Source of the DNA: Eledone cirrhosa
Lineage: Eukaryota; Mollusca; Cephalopoda; Octopoda; Eledonidae
NCBI GenBank assembly: GCA_964016885.1
Contig: OZ024743.1
Coordinates: forward strand, 10,649,439 to 10,713,438
Length of the DNA: 64,000 nucleotides
Reading direction: 5' to 3'
The translations under genes and the position numbers were made by a program. The notes below the pieces were generated by a model that was not told where the DNA came from, did not search any database, and saw nothing but the letters and a program-made list of their open reading frames with translations. Within the stretch, counting starts at the first letter, position 1; every line of letters begins with the position of its first letter. Of the stretch, positions 34,681 through 44,600 are shown in pieces.

Positions 34681-34970
34681 AATGGATTCTTCACCTTTAT
34701 ATGTTTCTCATTCGCCTTTGTATGGAATACTGTTCTAAATGTTGGACCAGTGTCAATACTGGTGCCTTTTCATTCCTTGAATAAAATAATAAGTATGTTT
34801 CATCGCTAGATCTGTTTTGGCCACTAAACTTCAACCTTTTTCTCATCACTTGGACATTGCTACTCTATTCTATAAATACTTCATTGTTCTGCCAAACTTC
34901 CTTCACTCATTCCTACACTTAAGGCTGAGGTTGTTCTCTTGTTAGAAGTGTTTCTAATCTAGTCGTTTTC
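34680..34970 (+). pseudogene. LINE ORF2 C-terminal fragment (second copy of the 30.2 kb type)
   Basis: I-R-L-C-M-E-Y-C-S-K-C-W (like 'IRPxMEYCSHVW') near 34709 is followed by SVLATKLQPFSHHLDIATLF and Y-K-Y-F-I-V-L-P. The second part is nearly the same DNA as 30240-30360 (CTAGATCTGTTTTGGCC(A)CT). Because it reaches further upstream than the 30.2 kb copy, the two are independent truncated insertions or a duplication. Frameshifts and a stop are present. Confidence 0.6.
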
Positions 34971-35029
34971 AGTCTCTTCTTATCTATTATAGTTTTCCAA
35001 TGCATAACAAAGGAGTTTATGACTGTGCA

Positions 35030-35170
35030 TGGAACTTCTGTATGCTAACTTGGTTCTTATAGCCAAATATTTGGAAGAGCTCGAGAAGAAACTCCTGTTG
35101 TGGAAAGAGAACTAAGAATTGAAAGGGTCAGGGTAAACCTAGCAAAAACCAAAATGTCAGTAAATAATAA
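35030..35170 (+). pseudogene. LINE reverse transcriptase catalytic-box fragment
   Basis: TATGCTAACTTGGTTCTTAT encodes Y-A-N-L-V-L-I, followed by AKYLEELEKKLLLWKEN. This is the 'YADDLVLIAESLEELEEKLxxWK' region of a LINE RT with one codon of the catalytic pair lost and the other changed. A stop follows, then E-L-K-G. It is a dead fragment and probably a different LINE family from the piece at 34680. Confidence 0.6.
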
Positions 35171-35340
35171 CAATATTAATCCTTGGTCTTGTTCAATTTT
35201 GAATTATAAATGCTCTGCTACTGTAACTGCCCTTTATTCATCCAGTTTATGTTCGCTCCTGAAGAACGAATGGTAGAAAAAGTGCATTGAGCTTAACTCA
35301 TCTTACCAATGAAAATAGCAAACTATTACACTATATATAT

Positions 35341-35680
35341 ATCATCATCATCATCATCATCATCGTTTAATGTCTATCTTCCACGCTAGCATGGGTTTAG
35401 ACGGAAATTGTGTCACTTGAGGCAAGATTGGTCGTCTCGCTCATATGGGTCTGTCTGGCAGGTTTTCTATGGCTGGATGCCTTTCCTAACACCAACCACG
35501 TTTACAGTGTGGACTGGGAGGTTTTTACCTTGTTACTTACATAGCCACATTACAGCGTGGGCTGTGTGTTTTTTTGTCATGAGACCTACACAACCTCATT
35601 TATTTAGGATTGGTTGTTGTGGTACCAACATAACTTTACAGAGAGGGGGTGATGGGGGGGGGCGTATATTTGATTAAGAG
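35341..35680 (+). repeat. SINE (family C) with (CAT)n start
   Basis: (CAT)n at 35343-35366, then CGTTTAATGTCTATCTTCCA, CGCTAGCATGGGTTTAGACG, TCTGTCTGGCAGGTTTTCTA and TGGCTGGATGCCTTTCCTAA with CACCAACCACGTTTACAG. The layout is the same as at 35763. Confidence 0.7.
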
Positions 35681-35694
35681 GTGCCCACTGACTA

Positions 35695-35698
<4 letters not shown>

Positions 35699-35760
<62 letters not shown>
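35699..35760. repeat. (TA)n-(GA)n microsatellite
   Basis: An uninterrupted TA run passes into a GA run at about 35734. It lies between two copies of the same SINE family. Confidence 0.9.
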
Positions 35761-35762
35761 TA

Positions 35763-35940
35763 TCATCATCATCATCATCGTCGTTTAACGTCTATCTTCC
35801 ATGTTAGCAGGGGTTTGACAGGAATTGTCCCACTTGAGGCAAGATTGATCAGGTGACCATGTCTCGTTCATATAGGACTGTATCTGGCAGGGTTTCTATG
35901 GCTGGATGCCCTTCCTAACACCAACTACATTTACCATATA
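35763..35940 (+). repeat. SINE (family C)
   Basis: (CAT)n, CGTTTAACGTCTATCTTCCA, TGTTAGCAGGGGTTTGACAG, GATCAGGTGACCATGTCTCG, CTGGATGCCCTTCCTAACAC and a CAACTACATTTACCA end, followed by (TA)n. It is about 85-90% like the copy at 35341 by eye. Confidence 0.7.
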
Positions 35941-36149
35941 TATATATATATATAGTGGTAGGACACTGGTGGGTTATATCCACAGTAGTAGAGCACTCAG
36001 TCCATGGGACGAGTTTGGTAGAAGTAGTTCCAAACAGTTAATACACCATTTCCGAGAACAATTTGTTTCACTTCAAATGGATCATCAGCTTGATTTAAAT
36101 GAGATATCACAGAAAAGGAAAATATATATATAAACATACATACACAATA

Positions 36150-36445
36150 CCCCTGATATACTATAAAGTGGTTGGTGATAGGAAGAGCATCCAGCCACAG
36201 AAAACTTGCCAAACAAAAGGTTGAGAGGATTCTTTAGTTAAGTCAAAGATATGACAACATCTGTATGCTGGTGCCATGATAAAATGCACCCAGTTCACTC
36301 TGTTGAGTGAAGGGGCTTATGTAAATGAAATGTGGCTGCCATCCTATCCGAAATTTTGTAGATCTAATTAAGTATTTATTTTGTCTGTGATGACCTATCC
36401 AACCCTTGCAATGAAACTGAATATTAAATGAGGCTGATGTTCAAA
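36150..36445 (-). repeat. SINE (family C)
   Basis: GTGGTTGGTGATAGGAAGAG, CATCCAGCCACAGAAAACTT, GCTGGTGCCATGATAAAATG, CACCCAGTTCACTCTG, ATGACCTATCCAACCCTTGC and TATTAAATGAGGCTGATG are in order. This is the reverse complement of the family C layout. Confidence 0.6.
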
Positions 36446-36479
36446 ATGCTCTGCAGTATATGTTCCTCTCTCTTGGCAT

Positions 36480-36920
36480 TCCCTTTTCAAATTCTGCTGT
36501 GGGAAAGGCAAATTATGAGATACTTGTGTAAAAGGTGTGACACTATAGAATAGTGAGATGTAGGCCTTCAACGTAGAAGCACGAAGATGGTTGGAAGGAA
36601 ATGAAGCAAGTATGTTATGCTGGATGTGCAATGCTATAGGTGCTTGAATGGCAGAGCGTAAATGAGTTGAGAGAAAAATATGTATAAAAGTATTCAGATG
36701 TAGTGGCCATGAGACACAACTGTATTGGTGGTCATATGAGGCATATGGACGAGGATGCCAGTTATTAAAAGAATGTAAATTGCTTGAATTAGAAGGAACC
36801 TGTAAAAGAGGAAGACAGAGGAAGACATAGTGATACAGTGAAGGTTGAACTCATGAAGCTGAACCCCATAAATGAGATAACAAAGCACCATGATGACTGG
36901 TGAAACTGTTGCTAAAATAA
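36480..36920 (+). pseudogene. LINE ORF2 C-terminal fragment
   Basis: W-S-Y-E-A-Y-G-R-G-C, then LLKECKLLELEGTCKRGRQR and K-T fits the common LINE tail 'xxWxGHxxRMDxDxLLKKCxxLEVEGxRxRGRPxKTW'. Upstream, R-R-W-L-E-G-N-E-A-S-M-L-C-W-M-C-N fits 'RRxERxExxMLRWMCN'. Frame changes and stops (after K-T) show decay. It is the same general type as 25080-25620. Confidence 0.6.
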
Positions 36921-37155
36921 GGGAGATGGTGGTGATATAGGCTGGGACCTATAATTATATTATAGGGCAAATTGTTCACTGTATGTTTGTTAAGTCTACA
37001 TATGCTACCCTATTTACTACCCCCACCTCTAATTTATTACCTTCTATACTACTCAATATACTGCACTGATTGATTAACAAAAGAGGGAATCTAATCTGTC
37101 CATATTAAATCCCTTCCTCTTAATCATTACCTTATCACTTTCATTATTATTAACA

Positions 37156-37334
37156 AGGGCAGTGGATTAGCAGTATCGGTAAAGAGTCAGACGCCATGCT
37201 TTGTAGCAAAGAGTTACGGCCCTTTGTGATCTGAGTTCAAATCCCACCGAGGTTAACTTTGCCTCAGGGTCGATAAAATAAAGTACCAGTAATACACTGG
37301 GATAATTGCTGGCCTTGTGCCAAAAGTAGAAACA
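37156..37334 (+). repeat. cephalopod tRNA-derived SINE (family A) with 13-bp target duplication
   Basis: GGGCAGTGGATTAGCAGTAT, CGGTAAAGAGTCAGACGCC, GATCTGAGTTCAAATCCCAC, GGGTCGATAAAATAAAGTAC and ATTGCTGGCCTTGTGCC. Perfect direct repeats ATTATTATTAACA flank it at 37143-37155 and 37335-37347. A small deletion removes the 'CTTTCATCCTTA' word of the body. Confidence 0.85.
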
Positions 37335-37734
37335 ATTATTATTAACATTCTACTTATATCTATCACTCCCTCTCTTTCTCATCATCTGATTTTTCTGTAT
37401 TCAATCCTTCACCCATCCTCCTTTATCTTATCCTTCCCACTATAATTAAGATCAATCTGTCTGTATATCTCCCCACTGCTTTCTCCCTATCACTTCTATA
37501 GTTCAACATTATACCAATCTATATTCTCAATTTCTCACTTTTCTCCATGAGACCCTAAGTTAATATTAGCCACTCAACCATCACTCAACCATATTCAATT
37601 ATATCAGTCTTTACCACTTACTAATGAAGCTTCCATGGCAGTATGAATGCATGTAGCCTAAGATAGACCAAGTTATTCTGAGTACATGACTAGAAATCTC
37701 TGAATGTATGGTTGGACAGGACATCTTTAGCAAT

Positions 37735-37815
37735 AGTGCCATGATAAAATGCACTTTGGATAATGGTTTGTGAAAGGAAGAGCATACAGCCAATAGAACC
37801 CATACCCAAAATGGA
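37735..37815 (-). repeat. SINE fragment (family C)
   Basis: GTGCCATGATAAAATGCACT, GGTTTGTGAAAGGAAGAGC and ATACAGCCAATAGAACCCAT match family C in reverse. Confidence 0.5.
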
Positions 37816-38065
37816 ATCTATGCTTCTGATGTGCATTGATTTCAACGTTACAATGTATTTGACCAGCTGATTAAGAAGTTAGCTAACAATAACTAAGTGA
37901 ACATCAAAGAGTGCTTGTAATTTTTATTGGCAAAATGACCTTGCCAAAATCAAACATAGTGATCACAACACATGATTTTACACAAAAAGACACATGCAAC
38001 ATTGTGTGTGTGTGTGTTTGTGTATGGATGTATGTGTGTATGTATATACATATGTATGCATTGTC

Positions 38066-38150
38066 AGGTCACCAGTTGGTGCTACTGGTAACATGTATCC
38101 CAGTACAACCTGTCTCATGGTCGGGTCGTTGGCGACTAAACTGGCAACCC
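38066..38150. repeat. left half of the repeat interrupted by the LTR element
   Basis: TTGGTGCTACTGGTAACATG, CAACCTGTCTCATGGTCGGG and GGCGACTAAACTGGCAACCC run up to the left LTR. If the LTR element and one target copy are removed, this joins to CACCAAGGTTTCTTGGTGAG at 45008, which reads as one continuous older repeat. (TG)n precedes it at 38004-38050. Confidence 0.6.
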
Positions 38151-38553
38151 TATAACAGGTTTTAGGGTCAATTCTTAATATACATAATAGAGATCAGAAG
38201 GCATTTAGAACATTGACTAAATCCATTATCGATGTTGTAACTCTATTTATTAGTCGTACATGTTGAACGGATACATTAGGTACAGGTCGTATCTACATGT
38301 GTAGGATGTAGCTTGGTCCGCTTCATTGCAAGATGGAGATGTTGTTAGCAGCGATGAGTGTAGCCTGGTCTTGTCGATAAGAGAGGTGCGTGTAGACTAA
38401 TGACTCTCTTGGTCACCTCCGCTCACACTGGTGACGTAGTTCTGGACAGTCGAATTAGTGCGCCGAAGGTTTTGATTGGCTCACACTTCAGCCAACTTAC
38501 CTCTGTAACACCATTCCTCCGCAGAAGGAAAATACATTTTATTCACTGCTACA
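38151..38553 (-). repeat. 3' LTR of the Ty3/gypsy element (left on the map)
   Basis: In element orientation it begins TGTAGCAG and ends CTGTTATA, imperfect inverted termini. It differs from the other LTR only at 38504 (T here, C at 44954). A CCAAT box (minus strand, 38474-38480) and an AATAAA polyadenylation signal (minus strand, 38246-38251) are visible; AATAAA also occurs close to the outer end. Confidence 0.95.
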
Positions 38554-38567
38554 TCACCCCCTGCTTA
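38554..38567 (-). promoter_or_regulatory. polypurine tract
   Basis: On the minus strand AAGCAGGGGGTGA sits directly before the 3' LTR, where second-strand DNA synthesis starts in LTR elements. It is purine-rich with two interruptions, a usual quality for this group. Confidence 0.7.
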
Positions 38568-38775
38568 GGCTTACAGCCGACAGAGAAATAAGGGTAGCAG
38601 TTGAATGAAAGAAAAAGTACTATATAATAGTAAACACAATAAAATATATCACTGATAAAGAAATGTTCATATTACAGGAAAGTCAGAAATAGTGTAATGT
38701 TCACCTTAGTTCATACATTTAATACAAATACAAGGGCGGAGCAAACTCCAAGAAGATTGCTGTAAATAACATAGT

Positions 38776-41700
38776 TCATATATAAAGAGTCTTGCAAAGC
38801 TTCTTGGGCCAATGTACTCGCCGACCGCTACGTGTGGTGGTGACATATGTAGGTGTAGGTGTGTGCGATGTTATATGTGTATTGTGGCTTGGCTGATGCC
38901 AGGTGTATGTGGGGGGAAAATGGGGCTCTTGTGTGAGAGTGTCTGTATAGGCCCGTTTTACCCTGTCAATGGACACAGTCTCTTTTTTACCCCCAATGTC
39001 AAGGGTGAATAGCTTATCTGTGCGCTCAAGCATGCGATAGGGACCGGTATAAGGTGGCATGAGAGGAGCTCTCACGGCGTCCTTTCGTAAAAAGACGTGG
39101 GTCCATGAAGCAATGTCTTTCGGGACCGAAGATTTGATTGTCTGTTGGCGAGGGTGCATAGGCGGAAGATTGCTGAAATATGATTGCAGTCTGCTCACAT
39201 ACAGAGCTGGGTCTGTTGCTGGTAGGTCCAATGGAGCTAACATCTGACCAGGCAGAGATATAGGCACTCCGTAAACCAACTCGGCAGGAGAGTAGCCTAG
39301 ATCTTCCTTGATGGCTGCACGACAGCCCAGGAGGACAATTGGTACATATTTGCTCCACCGCTGCTGATCCGGATAAGCGCGCAGTGCGGCTTTCAATTGG
39401 CAGTGGAAGCGTTCAATCATTCCGTTAGAAGCTGGATGGTAGCTGGTCGTTCGAATGCGTTGCATTCCCAGGATCCTTGAAAGCTCTCGGAAAAGGTGTG
39501 ACTCAAATTGTCCACCGCGGTCAGTGGTGATAGTGGCTGGAACTCCGTAACGCGATATCCAACCCGATACTAGGGCTCGCGCTACAGATTCCGCCGAAAT
39601 GTCACTTAAAGGAATGGCTTCAGGCCAACGTGTGAAGCGATCTATGCAGGTCAGGAGGTATGTAAATCCTCGGCTGACCGGCCATGGTCCGACAAGATCT
39701 ATATGGACATGGCTGAACCGAGCGTCTGGAGTGCTGAAAGTTCCAAGGGGTGCGCGGATGTGTTTGTGCACCTTTGACTTTTGGCAGGATAGGCAGGAAC
39801 GTGTCCAGGCAGTGATGTCACGCCTCATATTAGGCCAGAAGAATCTAGCCGAAATGAGCTTCACTGTGGTCGATATTCCAGGGTGTGCCAGACCGTGCAA
39901 GGTGTCGAAAACTGCTCGACGATGAGTCACTGGCACTAGAGAGCAAGGTGCATCTGTCGAGGTGTCGCAGATAATCTGTGTGTCCGAAGTGGGCACAGGC
40001 AGATATGCAAATTTGCCAGTTGCAAATTCAGAAGACGAGAGGTCCAAAGTATCCAGAGGTGGTTGTTCTGTGGCCATTCGTTGGAGGTCGATTTCCGCTG
40101 GCGATGACAGGGAATTAATTGGGAGGCGAGACAGTGCATCTGCCGCCGCATTCTGTTCACCAGAGATGTGTCGGATATCGCTGGTAAATTGCGAAACGAA
40201 GTCCAAGTGGCGAGTTTCGCGAGGTGAATATTTGTCCGGCTTAGAACGCAGTGCGAACGTAAGCGGACGGTGGTCAGTGTATATAACAAATTGGCGACCC
40301 TCCAGTGAATGCCGAAAGTGTTTCACTGCAAGGTACATAGCCAAGAGTTCACGGCCGAATGTGCTATACCGTGTTTCTGCAGGCTTCAGCTGTTTAGAAA
40401 AGTAGGCAAGAGGTTGTAACTGTTGTTGGTGATTTTGTTGCAGTACTGCACCTACAGCTGTGCCTGATGCATCAACAACCAGTGAAAACTGGGCACCAGA
40501 CACAGGATGTGCAAGCAGTGATGTCTCCGCAAGCTTCCGCTTCACTTCGTCGAAGGCTTTTAGCTGATTCGTGTCCAATGAAATGGAATCGTTCTTCTTT
40601 TTCCTGTTACGTAACAGGTCGGACAGAGGAGACAGGAGATCCGCACAGTGTGGGATAAAGCGCCTGTAATAGTTCAGTAGCCCAAGGAAATGTCGTAGTT
40701 GACGAAGTGAAGTGGGTGGTTGGAGGTCTTGTACCGCTTTCACTTTATCAGGTAGTGGCGAAATTCCTTCTGGGCTGATGACATGGCCCAAGAAGACAAG
40801 TGAGGAAGCACCGAAAACACATTTTGCTGGATTAATTCTCACTTGGTATTTTTGAAATCTCTCGAACAGGAGACGGAGGTGAGTGACATGTTCCTCAGGT
40901 GAGGCACTTGCCACAAGAATGTCGCCGATGTAGTTGTACACGAAGTCTAAATCGCGCACAACTTCATCCATAAATCGTTGGAACGTGCTGGCTGCGTTTC
41001 GCAAACCGAAAGGCATGGTCAAAAATTCAAACGCTCCAAATGGAGTTGTTACTGCAGTTTTAGGTATGTCTGCCGGGTTCACCGGGATTTGGTGGTATGC
41101 TTTGACCAAATCCAATTTGGAGAATATGTTGCATCCATGCAGCGAAGATGCAAAATCCTGTATGTGTGGTATCGGGTAGCGGTCGGGTACCATCATTGCA
41201 TTTAACCGGCGAAAGTCCCCAGTGGGACGCCAATCACCGGAACGCTTTGGTACCAAATGCAAGGGTGCGGCCCACGGGCTTGAGGATGGGCGAATGATCC
41301 CGAGCTGCAGCATGTGATTGAATTCAGCCTTTGCGGCCTTCAGTTTCTCAGCAGAGAGACGGCGAGGGCGCGAAAACACAGGAGCTCCGGATGTTTCAAT
41401 GTGGTGCTTGGTGGAGTGAGTAGGCTCACTCATCACAAAATTCAAATTTGTTAATTCCGGGAAGGAATGCAAAAGTGATTGGTAAGGATCTTCTGTAGCA
41501 GCGATAAAGAAGACCAGGCTGACCGACGAGACAGTCGATCTGGTACCCGGCACAGACAGTTCTGTGTTGGCATCCAACAACCGGCGTCTGCGCATATCCA
41601 CTATCAAGTTATAGTGGTGCAGGAAATCTGAGCCTAGGATGGGGTAAGGCAGATCAGCAACAGTGAAGATCCACGTGAAATCTCTACGCAATTCCAGGTT

Positions 41701-41955
41701 CAAAGAACGAGAAATCTGACCGTACGTGGGGATCGGTGACTGGTTTACTGCTTGCAGAGAGACGGTTGAGAGTTGGGGCTTCTCTTTGAGAAGTTTTAGC
41801 GGCCAAATGCTACAAGCCGCGCCGGTGTCGATCAGACAACGTGCTTGCGACTCAGTGTCTGTGATGAAAAACACATGGTTATTAGGGAGGGTCAGAGGAG
41901 ACTGTGCCGTGCTCAGGTCTCCTGAAATCTGTTTCCCTGGTCTGAAAATGTACAA
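38776..41955 (-). CDS. pol: Pol polyprotein (protease, RT, RNase H, integrase) of the LTR element
   Basis: The 1059-codon open frame has no ATG at its head (first codon TTG at 41955). It is evidently reached by -1 frameshifting from gag at 41931-41937. Residues are counted from 41955. Protease has D-T-G-A at 43-46. RT has its first catalytic Asp at 282 ([13 protein letters not shown]) and a second box Y-I-G-D at 342-345. RNase H has D495, E536, D561 and D606. The integrase zinc finger is H687, H691, C721, C724, and its core is D753, D812 and E848 with exactly 35 residues between the last two. A GPY module lies at 971-973. The products would copy and insert the element inside virus-like particles. 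All domains are intact except the RT YxDD box, where Gly (GGC, 40924-40926) replaces the first Asp. This is expected to abolish polymerisation. Whether it is a genomic variant or a read error cannot be told here. Confidence 0.95.
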   Translation of the reverse strand: MYIFRPGKQISGDLSTAQSPLTLPNNHVFFITDTESQARCLIDTGAACSIWPLKLLKEKPQLSTVSLQAVNQSPIPTYGQISRSLNLELRRDFTWIFTVADLPYPILGSDFLHHYNLIVDMRRRRLLDANTELSVPGTRSTVSSVSLVFFIAATEDPYQSLLHSFPELTNLNFVMSEPTHSTKHHIETSGAPVFSRPRRLSAEKLKAAKAEFNHMLQLGIIRPSSSPWAAPLHLVPKRSGDWRPTGDFRRLNAMMVPDRYPIPHIQDFASSLHGCNIFSKLDLVKAYHQIPVNPADIPKTAVTTPFGAFEFLTMPFGLRNAASTFQRFMDEVVRDLDFVYNYIGDILVASASPEEHVTHLRLLFERFQKYQVRINPAKCVFGASSLVFLGHVISPEGISPLPDKVKAVQDLQPPTSLRQLRHFLGLLNYYRRFIPHCADLLSPLSDLLRNRKKKNDSISLDTNQLKAFDEVKRKLAETSLLAHPVSGAQFSLVVDASGTAVGAVLQQNHQQQLQPLAYFSKQLKPAETRYSTFGRELLAMYLAVKHFRHSLEGRQFVIYTDHRPLTFALRSKPDKYSPRETRHLDFVSQFTSDIRHISGEQNAAADALSRLPINSLSSPAEIDLQRMATEQPPLDTLDLSSSEFATGKFAYLPVPTSDTQIICDTSTDAPCSLVPVTHRRAVFDTLHGLAHPGISTTVKLISARFFWPNMRRDITAWTRSCLSCQKSKVHKHIRAPLGTFSTPDARFSHVHIDLVGPWPVSRGFTYLLTCIDRFTRWPEAIPLSDISAESVARALVSGWISRYGVPATITTDRGGQFESHLFRELSRILGMQRIRTTSYHPASNGMIERFHCQLKAALRAYPDQQRWSKYVPIVLLGCRAAIKEDLGYSPAELVYGVPISLPGQMLAPLDLPATDPALYVSRLQSYFSNLPPMHPRQQTIKSSVPKDIASWTHVFLRKDAVRAPLMPPYTGPYRMLERTDKLFTLDIGGKKETVSIDRVKRAYTDTLTQEPHFPPTYTWHQPSHNTHITSHTPTPTYVTTTRSGRRVHWPKKLCKTLYI
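41896..41937 (-). promoter_or_regulatory. -1 programmed ribosomal frameshift signal between gag and pol
   Basis: GGGAAAC (41937-41931, minus strand) is a canonical X-XXY-YYZ slippery heptamer. It sits in the gag frame as G-GGA-AAC, with pol open in the -1 frame. After a 7-nt spacer come AGGAGAC (41923-41917), a 14-nt loop and GTCTCCT (41902-41896), a perfect 7-bp stem. Gag stops 18 nt after the heptamer. The spacing is in the usual 5-9 nt range. A pseudoknot partner for the loop was not found by eye. Confidence 0.85.
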
Positions 41956-43943
41956 GGCTGTTTACAGGAGCATGCTGCTGCGCCAAAACGGCTGTGGTAG
42001 TAACACAAACCTGAACTGCTTGTGTGACGGCGTCGTGGCGAGGGTGAACGGCTCTGGAAACGGCGTCTGGGCGAATGAGCCCTGTGAGTGCTTAGTTTTC
42101 TCACTTCCTTGGTTAGCTGCTCTATTGCTTGCAGCATTGCTGCATTTGCAAGTGACTGGTCGGTATAACTGGCAGCCGCTGGAGTGAAGGAAGCGACCGC
42201 AGTCGGCGGCTGGGATACATTGACGGAGACAGGAGCGAACGGATTGACCGCAGCTGGTGGCTGAGATGCCTGGAAGGAGACAGGAGAGAACGGATTGACT
42301 GCAGTCGGTGGCTGAGGTGCCTGGAAGGAGGCAGGAGCGAACGGATTGACCGCAGCCGGTGGCTGAGGTGCCTGGAAGGAGGCAGGAGAGAACGGATTGA
42401 CCGCAGTCGGTGGCTGAGGTGCCTGGAAGGAGGCAGGAGCGAACGGATTGACCGCAGCCGGTGGCTGGGATACATTGAAGGAGACAGGAGCGAACGGATT
42501 GACCGCAGCCGGTGGCTGAGGTGCCTGGAAGGAGGCAGGAGAGAACGGATTGACCGCAGTCGGTGGCTGAGGTGCCTGGAAGGAGACAGGAGCGAACGGA
42601 TTGACCGCAGTCGGTGGCTGAGGTGCCTGGAAGGAGACAGGAGCGAACGGATTGACCGCAGTCGGTGGCTGAGGTGCCTGGAAGGAGACAGGAGCGAACG
42701 GATTGACCGCAGCCGGTGGCTGAGGTGCCTGGAAGGAGACAGGAGAGAACGGATTGACCGCAGTCGGTGGCTGAGGTGCCTGGAAGGAGGCAGGAGAGAA
42801 CGGATTGACCGCAGCCGGTGGCTGAGGTGCCTGAAAGGAGACAGGAGCGAACGGAATAACCGCAGCCGGTGGCTGAGGTGCCTGGAAGGAGGCAGGAGAG
42901 AACGGATTGACCGCAGCCGGTGGCTGAGGTGCCTGAAAGGAGACAGGAGCGAACGGATTGACCGCAGCCGGTGGCTGAGGTGCCTGGAAGGAGGCAGGAG
43001 AGAACGGATTGACCGCAGTCGGTGGCTGAGGTGCCTGGAAGGAGGCAGGAGAGAACGGATTGACCGCAGTCGGTGGCTGAGGTGCCTGGAAGGAGGCAGG
43101 AGAGAACGGATTGACCGCAGCCGGTGGCTGAGGTGCCTGAAAGGAGACAGGAGCGAACGGAATAACCGCAGCCGGTGGCTGAGGTGCCTGGAAGGAGGCA
43201 GGAGAGAACGGATTGACCGCAGCCGGTGGCTGAGGTGCCTGAAAGGAGACAGGAGCGAACGGATTGACCGCAGCCGGTGGCTGAGGTGCCTGGAAGGAGG
43301 CAGGAGAGAACGGATTGACCGCAGTCGGTGGCTGAGGTGCCTGGAAGGAGGCAGGAGAGAACGGATTGACCGCAGTCGGTGGCTGAGGTGCCTGGAAGGA
43401 GGCAGGAGAGAACGGATTGACCGCAGTCGGTGGCTGAGGTGCCTGGAAGGGGGCAAATGAGGCTGGGTGTCCGATGACACTCATAACCCTGTCGGCCGAA
43501 GCCGCTAGCTGGTCGACAGGAGCAGCCTCCATCATGGGCGCTAAGATCGCCTGAACTCCGGGGGGTAGCCTTGAGACAAAAAGCTGTCTAAGGAGGGCAC
43601 TGTCAGCTGGGGCATCTTCCGCCAGCTCTCTCATCCGACGCAGTAGTTGTGTGGGCGTCCGATCACCCAAATGTTCGTCATTGACGAGTGTCTGAAATTT
43701 TTTTTCTGCAGACAATGTGGTCCGCCGCAACACTTCGAGCTTCACGCTCTCATAGGAGGCCCCAGGGCGAGGATCGGTAATTAAGTCTTTGACGACCGAC
43801 GTCAATGACGCTGGAAAAGCGCTTAACAGGAGATTTAACTGTCTGTGGTCACTGGTGATGTTATTCGCTGTGAAATGTGCTTCTATCTGGGCGAACCAGA
43901 CAGTGACGTCACCGGTAAACGGTGGCAATGAAGTGCTACCCAT
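41913..43943 (-). CDS. gag: Gag polyprotein with ~25 Pro/Gln-rich repeats and CHCC knuckle
   Basis: It has 676 residues from the ATG at 43943, chosen because that codon has A at -3 and G at +4; the open frame runs 10 codons further up without an ATG. Residues 1-150 form the capsid-like part ([20 protein letters not shown] at the start; [13 protein letters not shown] later), which resembles Gag of CsRn1-type elements. A tandem array of about 25 units of 17 residues follows (pattern SFQAPQPP(T/A)AV(N/I)PF(S/A)P(A/V)). Then comes a basic Ser/Arg stretch ([18 protein letters not shown]) and the zinc knuckle C647-x2-H650-x9-C660-x3-C664. Gag would build the particle and bind RNA. The repeat array is proline-rich and likely disordered; nothing comparable is expected in typical Gag of this group as far as I recall. 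The last codons overlap pol. Confidence 0.93.
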   Translation of the reverse strand: MGSTSLPPFTGDVTVWFAQIEAHFTANNITSDHRQLNLLLSAFPASLTSVVKDLITDPRPGASYESVKLEVLRRTTLSAEKKFQTLVNDEHLGDRTPTQLLRRMRELAEDAPADSALLRQLFVSRLPPGVQAILAPMMEAAPVDQLAASADRVMSVIGHPASFAPFQAPQPPTAVNPFSPASFQAPQPPTAVNPFSPASFQAPQPPTAVNPFSPASFQAPQPPAAVNPFAPVSFQAPQPPAAVNPFSPASFQAPQPPAAVIPFAPVSFQAPQPPAAVNPFSPASFQAPQPPTAVNPFSPASFQAPQPPTAVNPFSPASFQAPQPPAAVNPFAPVSFQAPQPPAAVNPFSPASFQAPQPPAAVIPFAPVSFQAPQPPAAVNPFSPASFQAPQPPTAVNPFSPVSFQAPQPPAAVNPFAPVSFQAPQPPTAVNPFAPVSFQAPQPPTAVNPFAPVSFQAPQPPTAVNPFSPASFQAPQPPAAVNPFAPVSFNVSQPPAAVNPFAPASFQAPQPPTAVNPFSPASFQAPQPPAAVNPFAPASFQAPQPPTAVNPFSPVSFQASQPPAAVNPFAPVSVNVSQPPTAVASFTPAAASYTDQSLANAAMLQAIEQLTKEVRKLSTHRAHSPRRRFQSRSPSPRRRHTSSSGLCYYHSRFGAAACSCKQPCTFSDQGNRFQET
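42180..43456. repeat. 51-bp tandem repeat inside gag (~25 copies)
   Basis: Each 51-bp unit encodes 17 Gag residues, so copy number can change without breaking the frame. Units 2-7 and 8-13 (counted from the Gag N-terminus) carry the same series of variants, including the rare AV-I-PF unit, so a block of six units (306 bp) was duplicated. The last unit and unit 20 share the NVSQPP variant. Confidence 0.92.
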
Positions 43944-44580
43944 TGTGTATACTGATGTAAAAGCAAAGGGCAAAGAAAGGACAACTCTGCACTTGTCACC
44001 GAGACAAAAGTGAAAATTCAGGCCAAGAAAAAATATAATCCGAGTGAAGGACAGAAAAAGAAAAATATATCAAAAACAATGTTGGAGGGAAAAACGTCAA
44101 GCTTTAAAAAAAAAAATTATGATTTATCTTTGTCCTATTATTTTTTTTTTTTGTGTACTTTTCAAAATGGCGTTGCCTCCGTCGTTTTGGCGGGAAAACA
44201 GCTGAAGAAGACGGAAGTCGGCCATCTTGCTCTGACCGGCTATCAGCATCAACAGTTTTTTTTTTTTTTATATAGCGTCGCCCAATCAGAAATTGAGAGG
44301 AAAAAATAAGATTTTTGTATTAACGCATGTGTTCGGTGATGTTAGAAAGTGAAGGTGTGATGTGCAGATTTAGTAACAATAAGACAATATATCAAATACA
44401 TATTAGGACTCACGCTAATCGCGTACATACCCCGAGAAAAGGCGAGTGGCTTTGTTTTTTCTTTTTTTGGGGGGGATGCGAAATGTTGATGTGTTCGTTG
44501 CAACGGAAAGATGTGGTTTCTTCTGTGTTGATGTCCTTAAACGTTCGGGTCACCATTTATAATGTGATTTGTTGTATCGT
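43944..44580 (-). other. 5' leader of the LTR element
   Basis: About 640 bases lie between primer site and Gag ATG, with A-runs and a GC-richer island at 44160-44250. On the minus strand the island contains CAAGATGGCCGACTTCC and CAACGCCATTTTG (YY1-like). On the plus strand it contains TTTTGGCGGGAAAA (E2F-like) and ACGGAAGTCGG (ETS-like). A TATA-like GCTATATAAAAA lies about 30 bases upstream of the island in element orientation. A second, partial copy of the primer site is at 44543-44562. No coding frame is present. Confidence 0.55.
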
Positions 44581-44598
44581 ATCACGTCGGGGTCACCA
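44581..44598 (-). promoter_or_regulatory. primer binding site for tRNA-Trp
   Basis: TGGTGACCCCGACGTGAT on the minus strand, two bases after the 5' LTR, is complementary over 18 nt to the 3' end of animal tRNA-Trp (…ATCACGTCGGGGTCACCA). Use of tRNA-Trp is characteristic of the CsRn1 group. Confidence 0.9.
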
Positions 44599-44600
44599 TT

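Noticed and set aside
38400..38591. 63-codon plus-strand frame in the left LTR
   Set aside because: It is antisense to the element, within an LTR, with no domain.
41913..41955. Independent translation start for pol
   Set aside because: The first codon of the open frame is TTG, no ATG lies near, and a canonical -1 frameshift signal is in the right place and frame.
42122..43480. 452-codon minus-strand frame overlapping gag (Arg/Ser/His-rich repeats)
   Set aside because: It is the second frame of the 51-bp gag repeat, which stays open because 51 is a multiple of 3. Gag has the capsid part and zinc knuckle at its ends; this frame has no domain.
43944..43973. Gag start upstream at 43973
   Set aside because: That codon is TTG. 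The ATG at 43943 has a good context (A at -3, G at +4).
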